Shown: positions 26,183 through 34,688 of the stretch, piece by piece | Position numbering within the stretch: position 1 is the stretch's first letter | Layout: each line of letters begins with the position of its first letter | From: an uncultured bacterium | GTDB lineage: Bacteria; Actinomycetota; Coriobacteriia; Coriobacteriales; Coriobacteriaceae | NCBI GenBank assembly: GCA_905214525.1 | Contig: CAJMMN010000009.1 | Span: 4,992-68,991 of the forward strand | Direction: 5' to 3' | DNA: 64,000 bases | Notes under the pieces: generated by a model | The model's input: the letters and a program-made list of their open reading frames with translations, nothing else | Database searches by the model: none | What the model was told of the DNA's origin: nothing | Translations under genes and position numbers: made by a program

Positions 26183-26240
26183 GTCCGTTTCCCTCCTTGC
26201 TCCGGTGTCAGTCACTCCATCGTATCCCGTTTCCCCATCG

Positions 26241-26585
26241 TCACCATCGTAGTATGCGTGCCGCCGTGTCCAGGCTCCGGAAGAGGGGCTGGTGGCCGGC
26301 GAGGTTTCGCAGGAGCGTTTCGAGCTCGGGGATGGGCAGGTATCGGCTCGCGATGGTCCAGACGGTCGCGACGGCGATGAGGATGAGTATGGCGGTGACG
26401 GTGATCCACAGGATCTGCCTGATGAGTCCGCCGCCGGTGGTGGCGCGGCCGGTGACGCCGGCGAGCACCGTGAGCGTGACGGCGAGGACGATCAGGGTGC
26501 CGGTGTCCCATGAGTCCAGGGTCCGGGTCATTGCGTCGGCCCATCGGGCGAGTTGTTCGATGATGGTTCCTGCCGTGTCTTCCAT
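26241..26585 (-). CDS. Small membrane protein overlapping the relaxase gene end
   Basis: 114 residues with two hydrophobic segments (TLIVLAVTLTVLAGVTG and ILWITVTAILILIAVATVW). The start has GGAAAGGAA upstream and lies inside the relaxase gene, overlapping its last 58 bases in another frame. It is the end of the relaxase operon. It could be a transfer or exclusion protein, by context only. Confidence 0.6.
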   Translation of the reverse strand: MEDTAGTIIEQLARWADAMTRTLDSWDTGTLIVLAVTLTVLAGVTGRATTGGGLIRQILWITVTAILILIAVATVWTIASRYLPIPELETLLRNLAGHQPLFRSLDTAARILRW

Positions 26586-29500
26586 TGCGGGTTCCTTTCC
26601 TCCATGGCTGCGGGGTTCGGCGTCTCCACGCGGGGCGTCGGGTTTTCCGGCCGATTACGGTTGGCCTTCCGGGTTTTGCCGGGGTTGACGACGCCGCTTC
26701 CTTGTCCGGTGATGCGTGCGTCGAGGTTGCACCAGTGCTGTTCCTGCCGGCCGGACCGGCCCGGCGGCCTTTGCCCGATGGGCCGGTCGGGGTCGTCGAT
26801 GTGCCACATGTCCCGGTAGATGGCCACGTCGCGCAGCAGGTTGTGGTCGCCGTGTTTCCGCGCCGTTTCCATGACGGTCCTCGACCAGGGCTGTTCGCCC
26901 GTGGCGGCCTGTCGGGCGAGGGCGTCGGCCCGTTGGGTGATGAGGAGTTCGTTCTGGCGCACCAGGTCGAGGGCGGCGGTGTTTCCGGATGCCTTGATGG
27001 GCGGGATGATGCCGGCGGTCCAGTCGTCGCGCACCGCGCCGTTGAGCCGGTCGAGCAGGCCGCTGCTGAGCCGGCCGGCCATGACGGCGGCGGGGTCCTG
27101 CCGGTTGCCGTGCTCGTCCTTGGGGCTGATGTCGCGGCTGACGATGGCCATGGCCCGCTTGGGGTCGGTCATCCAGGCGCGGGACCATAGCGCGCGCAGC
27201 CATTCCCAGTTCGGGGACCTCGTGATCATGCTCACGATGCCCGGGTTGTGGCATTGGCGGAGTTTGGCCTCGAGGTGGGGGCCGGCGATGAGGCCGGCGG
27301 CGTAGTCGTGTTCGCGCAGGAGTCGTGTCAGGCTGTATCTCTCCTCGTGTTCGTCGATGCGGGTTTCGGTGGCGGTGCGCGTGTCGGGGCGCGTCAGGAG
27401 CGTGGAGAGCATGCGTTGGCGGGCGATGGCTTCGGGGTCGGTGTCCGATCCGGACAGCATGGCTTCCGTCTGCCGGGTCTTCTCGTCCTTGCATGCGTAG
27501 AGGAGGTGGTTCTCCTCGCGGCCTCGTGTGGCGGCCACGTATTGCAGGTTGCATGGGACGCGCGCGTCGGAGGGGAACATGGCGGCGCACCGGTCGACGG
27601 TCATGCCCTGGCTTTTGTGGATGGTGGTCGCGTATCCGGCCTCGCAGTTCGCTTTCGCCCAGTCCCGGGGTATGGTCCATTGCCTTCCGTCCGCGTCGCG
27701 GCATGCGATCGCGTCCGTGTCGATGCGGGTGACGGTGAACGCCATGCCGTTCTCGATGCGGTGTCCGTCGGGGCCACGTACCTGGTGGTCGTTGGCGCGG
27801 GACACGATCCGGTCCCCGGCTCCTATCTTCAGGCCGTCGGACAGCGTGGCGAGGCGGGACGGGTCCCCGTCGGACAGGCCGAGCACGCGCCGTTCGAGGA
27901 TGGTGCGCTGGTTCATGGCGCGCACCTGTTCGCTGGTGCCGGCGACGAGGAGCGTGGTCTTGCCTGTCTTCTGCCATTGCAGGGTCATCCGGTACGCCTC
28001 CTCCTCGCATTCCCGGTCCTCGCCCCAGTGGAGACGGTGGTGGGCCGCGTATTCGGCGACGAGCCGGCGGCATGCCTCGACGCTGTCCGGTTTCGCGCGG
28101 TCGCCGCCGGCGCGCAGGCGCAGCGTGGCTTTGCCTTCGTCTGCCCATCTGGCCCGTCCGCCGTCGGGGTCGTTCGCCCAGAGCCCGGGGTCGCTGCGGA
28201 AGCGCCACAGGCTGGTGAGGGTCGCGCACCGGTGTTCCCGTTCGGCCCAGGCGAGCAGTCCGCCCGGTGCGGCGGGCGCGTCGAGCTGCATGGGGTCGCC
28301 GGTCAGTACGAGCCTGGCTCCGGCCCGTTCGCACAGTTCGGCGATGGCGTCCAGTTCCGGGGTGCCGACCATGCCCGCCTCGTCTACGATGACGAGCTGT
28401 CCGGGGTGGATGAGGCCGGCCTGTTCCCGGGCGTCGGATTCGCTGATGGCGCGGCGTATCCGGTCGCGTTCGGCGGGGGTGCGCGCCGCGGCGAGCCGGC
28501 ACCGGAATTCGCGTCGCAGGTCGTCGATCTGCGCCCGGTGCCGTTCGGATACGTTGTCGAGGAGCTTGGCGATGGTGATCGCGTTGGTGCCGATGCTGTC
28601 GGCGAGCTCGTCCCTGGCCCGGACGGACAGGGTCAGGCCGAGCACGGATCCCCTCCCGTGCCGGGTCTCCCATGCTCGGGCGACGGCGCGCATGGTGGTC
28701 GTCTTTCCGGTGCCGGCGGGGCCGATGAGCGCGCTGGCCGCGTGCGGGTTCTCGAGCAGGTATGCGGCGGCCTTCGCCTGGTCGTCGCTCAGCCGGTTTC
28801 CGCCGGCCCGCATGGACTGGATGAGCCGGGTGCCCTCCCCGGGTCCCCAGGCGAGAGGGTCGGCCCGGCCGAACGTGGCCATGACGCGTTTTTCCATGTC
28901 GAGGATCGTCTGGCTGGTGTATCGGTCGAGTGTGGGGTCGTCGAACGTGCTGCGTCCGGCGCGGCTGACGAGCGCGGGGTCGTCGCCGGCCTGTCCTGCA
29001 CGGTAGCGGGTCGGGGTTATTTTCACGCAGCGGCGGATGGCGAGTTCGGCGACCTGGTTGGCGGTGTCGGCGCGGGCCGTGGGGTCGAGCCGGATGTCGG
29101 CGAGGAGGCGTTCGGCTTCGGCCCGGATGTTGCTGAGCGTCCATGTGGCACGGGTGCGTTCGGTGTGTGCCATGGCAGCGTCGGCGAGCCGTTCGAGTTC
29201 CGTCTGGCCGGGTGTCTGGTGGTCGGCGAGCTGTCCGGCGAGGCGGATGCCCGCGGCCCGGGAGGCGGTCTGTCCCAGTTCTATGGTCCTGTCCCGGTGC
29301 GAGTCGACCGCCTGCCACATGGCGTCGATGCTGGTGCCGGGGGCTTCGGCCCGCAGTTTGCCGTGCCATCGTCGGGTCAGTTCTGCCAGTCCGGGTCGGG
29401 CGTCGGTCTTGGGCTTGCGGGTTTCCAGCCAGACCTGTTTGTGGAGTTCGGCGCGTCGTTTCCATCCGATCGTATGGCCGGTGCGGCGTTCCTCCTCGTC

Positions 29501-30361
29501 GATGATGGCGGCGAGCCGGGTTTCGATCTCCCTGTCGCGTCCGCTGAACGCGTCGATGAGCTCCTCGGGCACTCCCTGGACCTCGCCGGCCACGGCCCTG
29601 GTGCCGCGTCCGCGGGCGCGGGCCGGTTCGTGCCAGGCCCAGCCGAGTCGTTGGGTGAGCAGGTCCTTGACGAGGTTGGCGTTGTATTCGCTCAGTTCGA
29701 CGGTGGCCCCGTAGACGGCGCGGCCGTCGAGCGCGGTCCATTGGCCGTCCGTGGTGCGGCGCACCCGGTTGGAGATGACCAGGTGCGTGTGCGGGTGGGG
29801 GTCGCCGTCCCTGGAGTCCCAGTGGTCGAAGGCGAAGCCGGCGACCCCGTCGCAGGCCGTGCTGGCGACGCCGCCGGCCCCGGCCCGGGTGGCCGCGTAT
29901 TCGGCTTCGAAGTAGCCGATGGTCATGTCGGCCGCCTGGTGGAGGCATTCGTCGATGGCGCGGCGCGTGTTTTGGTCGGCGAACGCCCAGAGGATGCTCA
30001 CGCTTTTGGGCACGGTCTGGGTCAGGTCGTATCCGGCGATGGGCGGCTGCCCGTCGTTGTCGGCCCGTATGCCGGCCTGGTCGAGGCTGCGGCCGGTTTC
30101 GGGGTTTCGGCGTTCGTTGATGAGCATGCGCACGGTCTCGGCGCCGGCCTGCCGTCCGGTCTCGCCGCCGAGCAGCCTGCTGGCCGATCCGATCCACCGG
30201 CCGGGCGGGTTGCCTTCGGCGTTGTAGTAGGCGGCTGGGTCGGGGCCTGTGAGCGGTCCGGGCGTGGCCTCGTCGGGTATGGCGCCGTCGGCCTGGAGCG
30301 CCTCGCGCGTGCGGTCGAGGTAGTAGTCGGCGCTGCTGAGTTTGGTCATGCTGATGGCCAT
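26528..30361 (-). CDS. traA: MobF relaxase-helicase (TraA/TrwC type)
   Basis: 1277 residues from the ATG after AGGAGAGG. The N-terminal relaxase domain has a YY pair at 13-14 (SSADYYLDR) for strand cleavage and the metal-binding His set in FDHWDSRDGDPHPHTHLVIS near 179-197. The C-terminal RecD/TraI-like helicase has Walker A IGPAGTGKTTT, a VIVDEAGMVGTPEL motif II, and TIHKSQGMTVDR. The protein nicks oriT, stays bound to the 5' end, and unwinds DNA during transfer. Its start overlaps the zinc-finger gene upstream by 16 bases. The adjacent gene-free region near 32 kb is the natural place to look for oriT. Confidence 0.95.
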   Translation of the reverse strand: MAISMTKLSSADYYLDRTREALQADGAIPDEATPGPLTGPDPAAYYNAEGNPPGRWIGSASRLLGGETGRQAGAETVRMLINERRNPETGRSLDQAGIRADNDGQPPIAGYDLTQTVPKSVSILWAFADQNTRRAIDECLHQAADMTIGYFEAEYAATRAGAGGVASTACDGVAGFAFDHWDSRDGDPHPHTHLVISNRVRRTTDGQWTALDGRAVYGATVELSEYNANLVKDLLTQRLGWAWHEPARARGRGTRAVAGEVQGVPEELIDAFSGRDREIETRLAAIIDEEERRTGHTIGWKRRAELHKQVWLETRKPKTDARPGLAELTRRWHGKLRAEAPGTSIDAMWQAVDSHRDRTIELGQTASRAAGIRLAGQLADHQTPGQTELERLADAAMAHTERTRATWTLSNIRAEAERLLADIRLDPTARADTANQVAELAIRRCVKITPTRYRAGQAGDDPALVSRAGRSTFDDPTLDRYTSQTILDMEKRVMATFGRADPLAWGPGEGTRLIQSMRAGGNRLSDDQAKAAAYLLENPHAASALIGPAGTGKTTTMRAVARAWETRHGRGSVLGLTLSVRARDELADSIGTNAITIAKLLDNVSERHRAQIDDLRREFRCRLAAARTPAERDRIRRAISESDAREQAGLIHPGQLVIVDEAGMVGTPELDAIAELCERAGARLVLTGDPMQLDAPAAPGGLLAWAEREHRCATLTSLWRFRSDPGLWANDPDGGRARWADEGKATLRLRAGGDRAKPDSVEACRRLVAEYAAHHRLHWGEDRECEEEAYRMTLQWQKTGKTTLLVAGTSEQVRAMNQRTILERRVLGLSDGDPSRLATLSDGLKIGAGDRIVSRANDHQVRGPDGHRIENGMAFTVTRIDTDAIACRDADGRQWTIPRDWAKANCEAGYATTIHKSQGMTVDRCAAMFPSDARVPCNLQYVAATRGREENHLLYACKDEKTRQTEAMLSGSDTDPEAIARQRMLSTLLTRPDTRTATETRIDEHEERYSLTRLLREHDYAAGLIAGPHLEAKLRQCHNPGIVSMITRSPNWEWLRALWSRAWMTDPKRAMAIVSRDISPKDEHGNRQDPAAVMAGRLSSGLLDRLNGAVRDDWTAGIIPPIKASGNTAALDLVRQNELLITQRADALARQAATGEQPWSRTVMETARKHGDHNLLRDVAIYRDMWHIDDPDRPIGQRPPGRSGRQEQHWCNLDARITGQGSGVVNPGKTRKANRNRPENPTPRVETPNPAAMEERNPQWKTRQEPSSNNSPDGPTQ

Positions 30362-31098
30362 GCGTGCTCCTCTCCTTTTCCTGCGGCGCCGCGGGCCGGT
30401 CCGTGGCGGCGCAGGAGTCGTTCCGCGTCCCCGTCCTCGCCGGTCCGGTCGCATGCGTCGATGATGCGGCCGATCTGGCCGTCGGGTCCCGCCTGCGTGA
30501 GGGACCGGGGGTCGTGGACGGCGGCGAGCGTGAGCATACGCATGAGCAGGATGTGGGTGCGGGCGCGCGTCTCGATGCCATGTCGCCGTATGGTTTCGGT
30601 GTCCAGTTCGATGGCGTGCGCCCTCGTCAGCAGGTCGTCGGCGTTCATTCTGAGCCTTTCGATGGTTCCGGCGTTGGCGGCGGAGCGCAGCGTGCGCCGA
30701 TCGCGCGCCGTCTTGTAGTCATGTGCCTTGCGGCATGCGTCGCCGCAGTATTCGCCTCGCGTGCCGGTATCGAGCCGTGCGCCGCATTCGTGGCATGATC
30801 GCCGTGGGCGGGCACTTGTCCCGGTGCGGGTGAGCCGGTTCCACCTGTTGCGGCACCGGTCGGAGCAGAAGTCGGGCACGGGTCCCTGGGCGGGCTTGTA
30901 CACGGGTTCGCCGCACATGCGGCAGTGGCCGGCCGGCACCCGTCCCGGTTCCGCCTTGCGCGCCTGGCGCCGGCATCGGGCCGAGCAGTACCCGTCCGCC
31001 CATACCAGGGTCTCGGGGTGCGGGCACCGGGCCCATTTGCATCGGCCGGGTCTGGGCCATTCGCTTGTGGCCCCTGTGGTCCCTGGGCGGTCGCTCAT
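30346..31098 (-). CDS. Triple zinc-finger protein of the relaxase operon
   Basis: 250 residues with three Cys-rich clusters in the first 130: CKWARCPHPET ... YCSARC, CRMCGEPVYK ... FCSDRC, and CHECGARLDTG ... YCGDAC. Each has four cysteines with FCS or YCG knuckles and should bind zinc. The second half is helical. Start overlaps the upstream stop (ATGA), and the end overlaps the relaxase start. An accessory DNA-binding or relaxosome factor is plausible. Confidence 0.75.
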   Translation of the reverse strand: MSDRPGTTGATSEWPRPGRCKWARCPHPETLVWADGYCSARCRRQARKAEPGRVPAGHCRMCGEPVYKPAQGPVPDFCSDRCRNRWNRLTRTGTSARPRRSCHECGARLDTGTRGEYCGDACRKAHDYKTARDRRTLRSAANAGTIERLRMNADDLLTRAHAIELDTETIRRHGIETRARTHILLMRMLTLAAVHDPRSLTQAGPDGQIGRIIDACDRTGEDGDAERLLRRHGPARGAAGKGEEHAWPSA

Positions 31099-31781
31099 GG
31101 CCTGGCCCCTTCGTCGAGGGACCACCATCCGTGGTCCGCGCCGTTGCGTCCTCGATGGTCCTCGGCCCATATGCCCTCGATGATCCGGTCCATGCCGACG
31201 GCCCGCGGGCCCGCGCCGTCGTCGTGGTCCAGGTCGGCGCGCCATTCGTCGTCCACCCCGGGCCCGGGTTCGGGCCACATGCCCTCGAGCGTGTGGTCTT
31301 CGCCCGTGTCGGTCATGGCCGGGTCCATGGTCCATGGGCGTGGGCCCCTCCAGCCGGTCAGGCCCGCGATCCGGTCCATGCCCTTACGGCCGATGGACCG
31401 GGCCAGGTCCACGGCCCACCGGTCCTCGTATGCCATGAGCGTTTCCGGTTCGAGCCGCATGAGCGCCGCCATGCATCTGACCGACCAGTAGCACAGTTCG
31501 ACCGTCCCGTGGTCGGCTGGGCCGACGGCCTCGTTGCGCCATGCCACCCGCCGGCGCAGTTCGGCGGCCGCCTCGGCGACGTCGTTCCTGGATGCCATCA
31601 GGAGCGACTCCTGCGACATGCGGCGTCCGCGTTCCCGTTCCTTCCTCAGCTCCTCCCGGCGCCGGTTCCGGCATGCCCGGTGGATCGACAGCGGCTTCCC
31701 GCGGCGCGGGTCCCGCTCCTCCATCGCGAGCCCGCACACCGGGCATGCGGGCGGCTCCTGGATCATGTTCCCATCGTTCAT
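31095..31781 (-). CDS. Zinc-ribbon protein heading the relaxase operon
   Basis: 228 residues. The N-terminus has CPVCGLAMEERDPRRGKPLSIHRAC, a Cys4-type or Cys3His-type zinc site, followed by a very basic helix (RNRRREELRKERERGRR) suited to nucleic-acid binding. The rest is helical, with acidic, Trp-rich C-terminal repeats of the form EGMWPE, EGIWAE. It is the first gene of the leftward operon that makes the relaxase. Function inferred only as a relaxosome accessory. Confidence 0.7.
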   Translation of the reverse strand: MNDGNMIQEPPACPVCGLAMEERDPRRGKPLSIHRACRNRRREELRKERERGRRMSQESLLMASRNDVAEAAAELRRRVAWRNEAVGPADHGTVELCYWSVRCMAALMRLEPETLMAYEDRWAVDLARSIGRKGMDRIAGLTGWRGPRPWTMDPAMTDTGEDHTLEGMWPEPGPGVDDEWRADLDHDDGAGPRAVGMDRIIEGIWAEDHRGRNGADHGWWSLDEGARP

Positions 31782-32247
31782 GGCGCCCCCACCCGGCCCG
31801 CGTCTCCCGTCCCGTCGATAACGCCGAACCCCGATATCGGACGCCCGGACGGCAAACACCATCAAAAACGTTGCAGTTCCGCCGATAGGCGGCCGCCGTG
31901 AGGCGGTGGGTGCAAGAAGTCCATATCGGAATTACTGGGGTCGGGGTTCTCTTTTTCTGGGTTGTTTTTTGATGGTGGCTTGATATGGCTTTTCTTGTCT
32001 TGGGAGTGGTGCATTCGTTCTTTTTTGGGTGGGTTGGATCGGGATGGTTTTCTTGGGAGGCTGCTTATGGCGTTCGTTTCCTGTTCCGTTTGTTCCCGGC
32101 GCGGGTCTTTTCCGTGGTGCGGGATTGCGCGATCGCCGGCGTTCGGCCGTGACGCTGCATGGACGAAACCCTGCCGGCCGGATGGCCGGCTTATTCCTTG
32201 TTCACGGCTTTGCGAAACGAGGAGGGGCTCCCTCTAGCATGGGTATG
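31782..32247. other. Gene-free leader region upstream of the relaxase operon
   Basis: No convincing gene. The left 150 bases would be the 5' leader of the relaxase operon. Positions about 31930-32060 are strongly T-rich on the plus strand (runs such as CTTTTTCT and GTTTTTTG), unlike the G+C-rich neighbours. Short inverted repeats occur near 31890-31910. Being next to the relaxase operon and the GGWCC array, this is a reasonable oriT search area. No nic site can be assigned by eye. Confidence 0.4.
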
Positions 32248-32680
32248 GTCCCCGGTCCCCTGTCCGGCCCATGGACCAGGGGCGGCCGGCATCGCCGCCC
32301 CCGCATGGGCTTTCGCGTGGACCACGTATTTGGTCCCTGCCTGGTCCATGGACCAGGCAGGTGGTTCGCGGGACCGTCCTCTCATGGTCATTCTCGCGTG
32401 GGCCATGTGTTTGGTCCGCCGAATGGACCGTGGTCTGTCAGGGTGGTCCACGATGACGGTCCGTCCTTACATGGTCCTTCGCGTGGGCCGCATGATTGGT
32501 CCGGCATGTGGACCATTGGTCCATTCGCATGATGTGGACCGGAAGCGCGCAGGGCATGTTGGTGGCCCACCTGCATCGACGTGGTCCATTTGGCCCCTGG
32601 TCCAAGGTCCCGGACTCCGCCCATGGCCCACACGGCGGGGCCTGATCGTGGACCGGGCCGTCTTGGATGGCCCATGGTCC
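32248..32680. repeat. Dense GGWCC motif array in non-coding DNA
   Basis: By eye about 22 GGTCC or GGACC pentamers occur in 433 bases, often extended to TGGTCCA or TGGACCA and set in both orientations; one 14-base palindrome is CTGGTC-CATG-GACCAG, around 32341. Random expectation in such DNA is about two. No convincing gene lies across it. It sits between the relaxase operon and an antitoxin gene. Candidate centromere, oriT or replication-control binding array. Confidence 0.7.
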
Positions 32681-32800
32681 TGGTTGACGCCGTCTTCCGC
32701 GTCCGATCGGCCCGTCCGGCCGACGGCGGATACGCGACGACTACGCCAAGACCTTTTTATTCTTCGTGTCGCGCCCCGGTGAATTCGATGTCCCAGACCA

Positions 32801-33109
32801 TCATTCGAACTCCGGGACATAGCCGTCATCGACGGGCTTGTATTCCTTGCCGAACACGTCGTCCATGCCGAGTCTTGTCCCGTCGCCCTTTTTCATCCGT
32901 TCCTCGGCTTCGAGGTACAGGGCGAAGTCCTCTTCGGCCTCGGTGAGTCGGCGGTACTCGTCCGGGCTGATGACGCCGGCGGCCGGCTTGTTGTTTCGCA
33001 TGACCACGATGGGGTTGTTGTTCCCCACCCTGCTGAGCGTCTTGCTGACCCCTCCGTGGCTGAGTTCGGACATGGAAACGAGGTTGTCCAATGTGATGTT
33101 TCCCGCCAT
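32801..33109 (-). CDS. Phd/YefM-type antitoxin, no partner toxin seen
   Basis: 102 residues. The N-terminal part has the Phd pattern (SMSELSHGGVSKTLSRVGNNNPIVVMRNNKPAAGVISPDEYRRL). The acidic tail is the usual toxin-binding region. No RelE, Doc or PIN gene lies next to it in the right orientation; downstream is the GGWCC array. It may be an orphan antitoxin or regulator. An inverted repeat upstream is a possible self-operator. Confidence 0.75.
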   Translation of the reverse strand: MAGNITLDNLVSMSELSHGGVSKTLSRVGNNNPIVVMRNNKPAAGVISPDEYRRLTEAEEDFALYLEAEERMKKGDGTRLGMDDVFGKEYKPVDDGYVPEFE

Positions 33110-33141
33110 TCGCCCCGCTCCGATCGGTTCAAAAAATAGCT

Positions 33142-33158
33142 ATTATCGTGATGATAAT
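33142..33158 (-). promoter_or_regulatory. Inverted repeat upstream of the Phd-like gene
   Basis: Arms ATTATC and GATAAT flank GTGAT, within a locally A+T-rich stretch in the 5' region of the antitoxin gene. Likely operator or promoter overlap. Confidence 0.45.
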
Positions 33159-33225
33159 TGCATTCACGTTTTGCTGGTCGGTCAGGGGAGGACAGGGCCC
33201 GTCCGGCCCCGCCATCCCCAGCCGG

Positions 33226-33387
33226 TCACTTGGTCGGCGCCCAGGGGTCGATTCCGGTCTGGGGCTTCGGTGTCTGGTATCCGTCGGCGGGGAAGTGTCC
33301 GGTGTTGCGTACGTAGTTGACGAGGTCGGCGGTCGCGATGTCCGCCCAGGGGTCGTTTGCGGTGTTGTCGAGGGTCTTGGTGTTCAT
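33226..33387 (-). CDS. 53-residue hypothetical protein
   Basis: Starts at an ATG with GGGAAGGAAAAC upstream. The product is polar with two Trp (NDPWADIATADLVNYVRNTG and a GIDPWAPTK end). No family recognised. Good ribosome site and codon use favour a real small gene; function unknown. Confidence 0.5.
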   Translation of the reverse strand: MNTKTLDNTANDPWADIATADLVNYVRNTGHFPADGYQTPKPQTGIDPWAPTK

Positions 33388-33664
33388 CTTCGTTTTCCTT
33401 CCCGGTTGGTGACGACCGCTCTTTGCCGCGGTGCGCGTCGGGGCGTCAATGGGACGCGCGGGGCCCCGCAGGGGTCGCGTGGACCGTTGACGTCCCGGCG
33501 TGCGCCGTGGCATGGTGCGCCAAGGAACCGATCGGGAGGGAAAACGAAGATGGACGCCGGGACCCGGGCCACGTCGTCGTCCCGGCTTGGTTGGATGGAT
33601 GCCGTCTCCATCCCGGTTCGTGGATGGCGTTGTCGTTGACGGCATATGGATGCGGAAGGGCTGG

Positions 33665-33862
33665 ATGATGGGGACGGCTGATGTCGATCGCTTCTCGTAC
33701 CGGTTTCGTCGGTCCTTCGAGGATGGCGGGCACGTCGACGCCCGTGTCGAACTGTCCGGATCGAGATGGCTGTATGTTTCCACGTCCACGGCTTTGGCCG
33801 GCATCCGTCGCCTCGTTGCCGGGGTTCTGGCGGACATGGATTCGGTGTTCGGCCGTCTTTGA
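33665..33862 (+). CDS. Possible small protein on the plus strand
   Basis: 65 residues (DVDRFSYRFRRSFEDGG, then an LAGIRRLVAGVLADMD helix). GGAAGGG precedes the start. Third-position G+C is roughly 70 percent, and a strong terminator follows about 30 bases after the stop, both supporting a gene. An upstream ATG would add six residues. No similarity recognised. Confidence 0.45.
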   Translation: MMGTADVDRFSYRFRRSFEDGGHVDARVELSGSRWLYVSTSTALAGIRRLVAGVLADMDSVFGRL

Positions 33863-33894
33863 TGGACGTCACCTGTTCCTGTCTGGAATGCGAA

Positions 33895-33936
33895 GGCGGG
33901 GCCTCCGGCTTATGGATGGCCCCGCCCGTTTTGCTT
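33895..33936. terminator. Terminator between convergent genes
   Basis: Perfect nine-base arms GGCGGGGCC and GGCCCCGCC are followed on the plus strand by CGTTTTGCTT. It lies between the small plus-strand gene and the RelE-like toxin gene and could serve both directions. Confidence 0.7.
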
Positions 33937-33952
33937 CCCTGTGATTTTCCGA

Positions 33953-34270
33953 TCACTCGTCGTCGGGTATGGTGTCATGGTCGTAGATGCCGACCATGCG
34001 GATGGTGCGTTTCGCCTCGCGCTTGAAGTAGACCACGAGCACGTCGTCATCGAAGGTGTGGAACTCGAAGTGGTTTCCGTCCCCGAACGGGCTGCGCTCG
34101 AGCGGGTGGTCGTGCCATCCGCTCTCCTCCACGCGCCCCTTGGCCGCCAGTTCGCAGATCGCCTCCCTTATGGATCGGATGATGGACGCGAACTGTTCGT
34201 GGGTGTATTTCTCCTTGAGGGGCAGCGCGGTCCGCCAGAAATGCGGCGAGGCCTTGACGCTCCAGTTCAC
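33953..34270 (-). CDS. RelE/ParE-superfamily toxin
   Basis: 105 residues with the compact beta-rich fold pattern of the superfamily: an N-terminal helix pair (EQFASIIRSIREAICELAAKG), then HPLERSPFGDGNHFEFHTFDDDVLVVYFKRE, and IRMVGIYDHDTI. The start overlaps the stop of the RelB-like gene (ATGA), the usual antitoxin-first order. It is expected to be a ribosome-dependent RNase or related toxin. Catalytic residues differ enough from RelE that the exact activity is uncertain. Confidence 0.8.
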   Translation of the reverse strand: MNWSVKASPHFWRTALPLKEKYTHEQFASIIRSIREAICELAAKGRVEESGWHDHPLERSPFGDGNHFEFHTFDDDVLVVYFKREAKRTIRMVGIYDHDTIPDDE

Positions 34271-34581
34271 TGCCCCACCTCCTGTGCGGTGAGGCCGAGT
34301 TCCCCGAGCACGTCGTCGGGGATGGTTCGTGCGTCGGTGGCGTCGTCAGCGATCAGCCCGTATTCCTGGGCCTCGGCGAGCAGCATGTCGCGGCGTACGT
34401 CCTCGCCGAGTTCGCGTGCGGCCGGGGAGGAGAAGACTCCGTCGAACGGGGTGCGGTTCTCGTGGGCGACCTGGGTGACCATCATCTTCATGGCGGCGGG
34501 CGTGGTGATGCCGTTGCGCGCGAAGGCGGCGTCGGCACGCGCTTTGACGTCGTCGGGGACGTTGATCTGGATCAATGCCAT
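34267..34581 (-). CDS. RelB/DinJ-type antitoxin
   Basis: 104 residues starting MALIQINVPDDVKARADAAFARNGITTPAAMKMMVTQVA, a ribbon-helix-helix N-terminus typical of RelB/DinJ. The rest, including AREL and DVLGELGLTAQEVG, would bind the toxin. ATG has AAGGAGG seven bases upstream; the longer open frame upstream has no such site. An A+T-rich stretch (ATATTATATGG) about 35 bases upstream probably holds the promoter and operator. Confidence 0.88.
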   Translation of the reverse strand: MALIQINVPDDVKARADAAFARNGITTPAAMKMMVTQVAHENRTPFDGVFSSPAARELGEDVRRDMLLAEAQEYGLIADDATDARTIPDDVLGELGLTAQEVGQ

Positions 34582-34688
34582 GGTAAGCCTCCTTCTCCTT
34601 ATGTGTTTTCCATATAATATCATAATCTGCTTGGTGTTGATTCGGGAATGATACCGATACCGTTCGTCCATGTCTCGGCCCATGCCGT

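Noticed and set aside
26655..30581. Second minus-strand frame as long as the relaxase
   Set aside because: Arg/Pro/His-rich product without motifs, shifted by one base from the real gene.
27248..30718. Plus-strand frame of over 1100 codons across the relaxase gene
   Set aside because: The minus strand carries relaxase and helicase motifs in one frame. The plus-strand product has no motifs and arises from codon bias.
32029..32946. Several overlapping frames across the GGWCC array
   Set aside because: Short, Trp/Pro/Gly-rich products without ribosome sites. The DNA repeat explains their composition.
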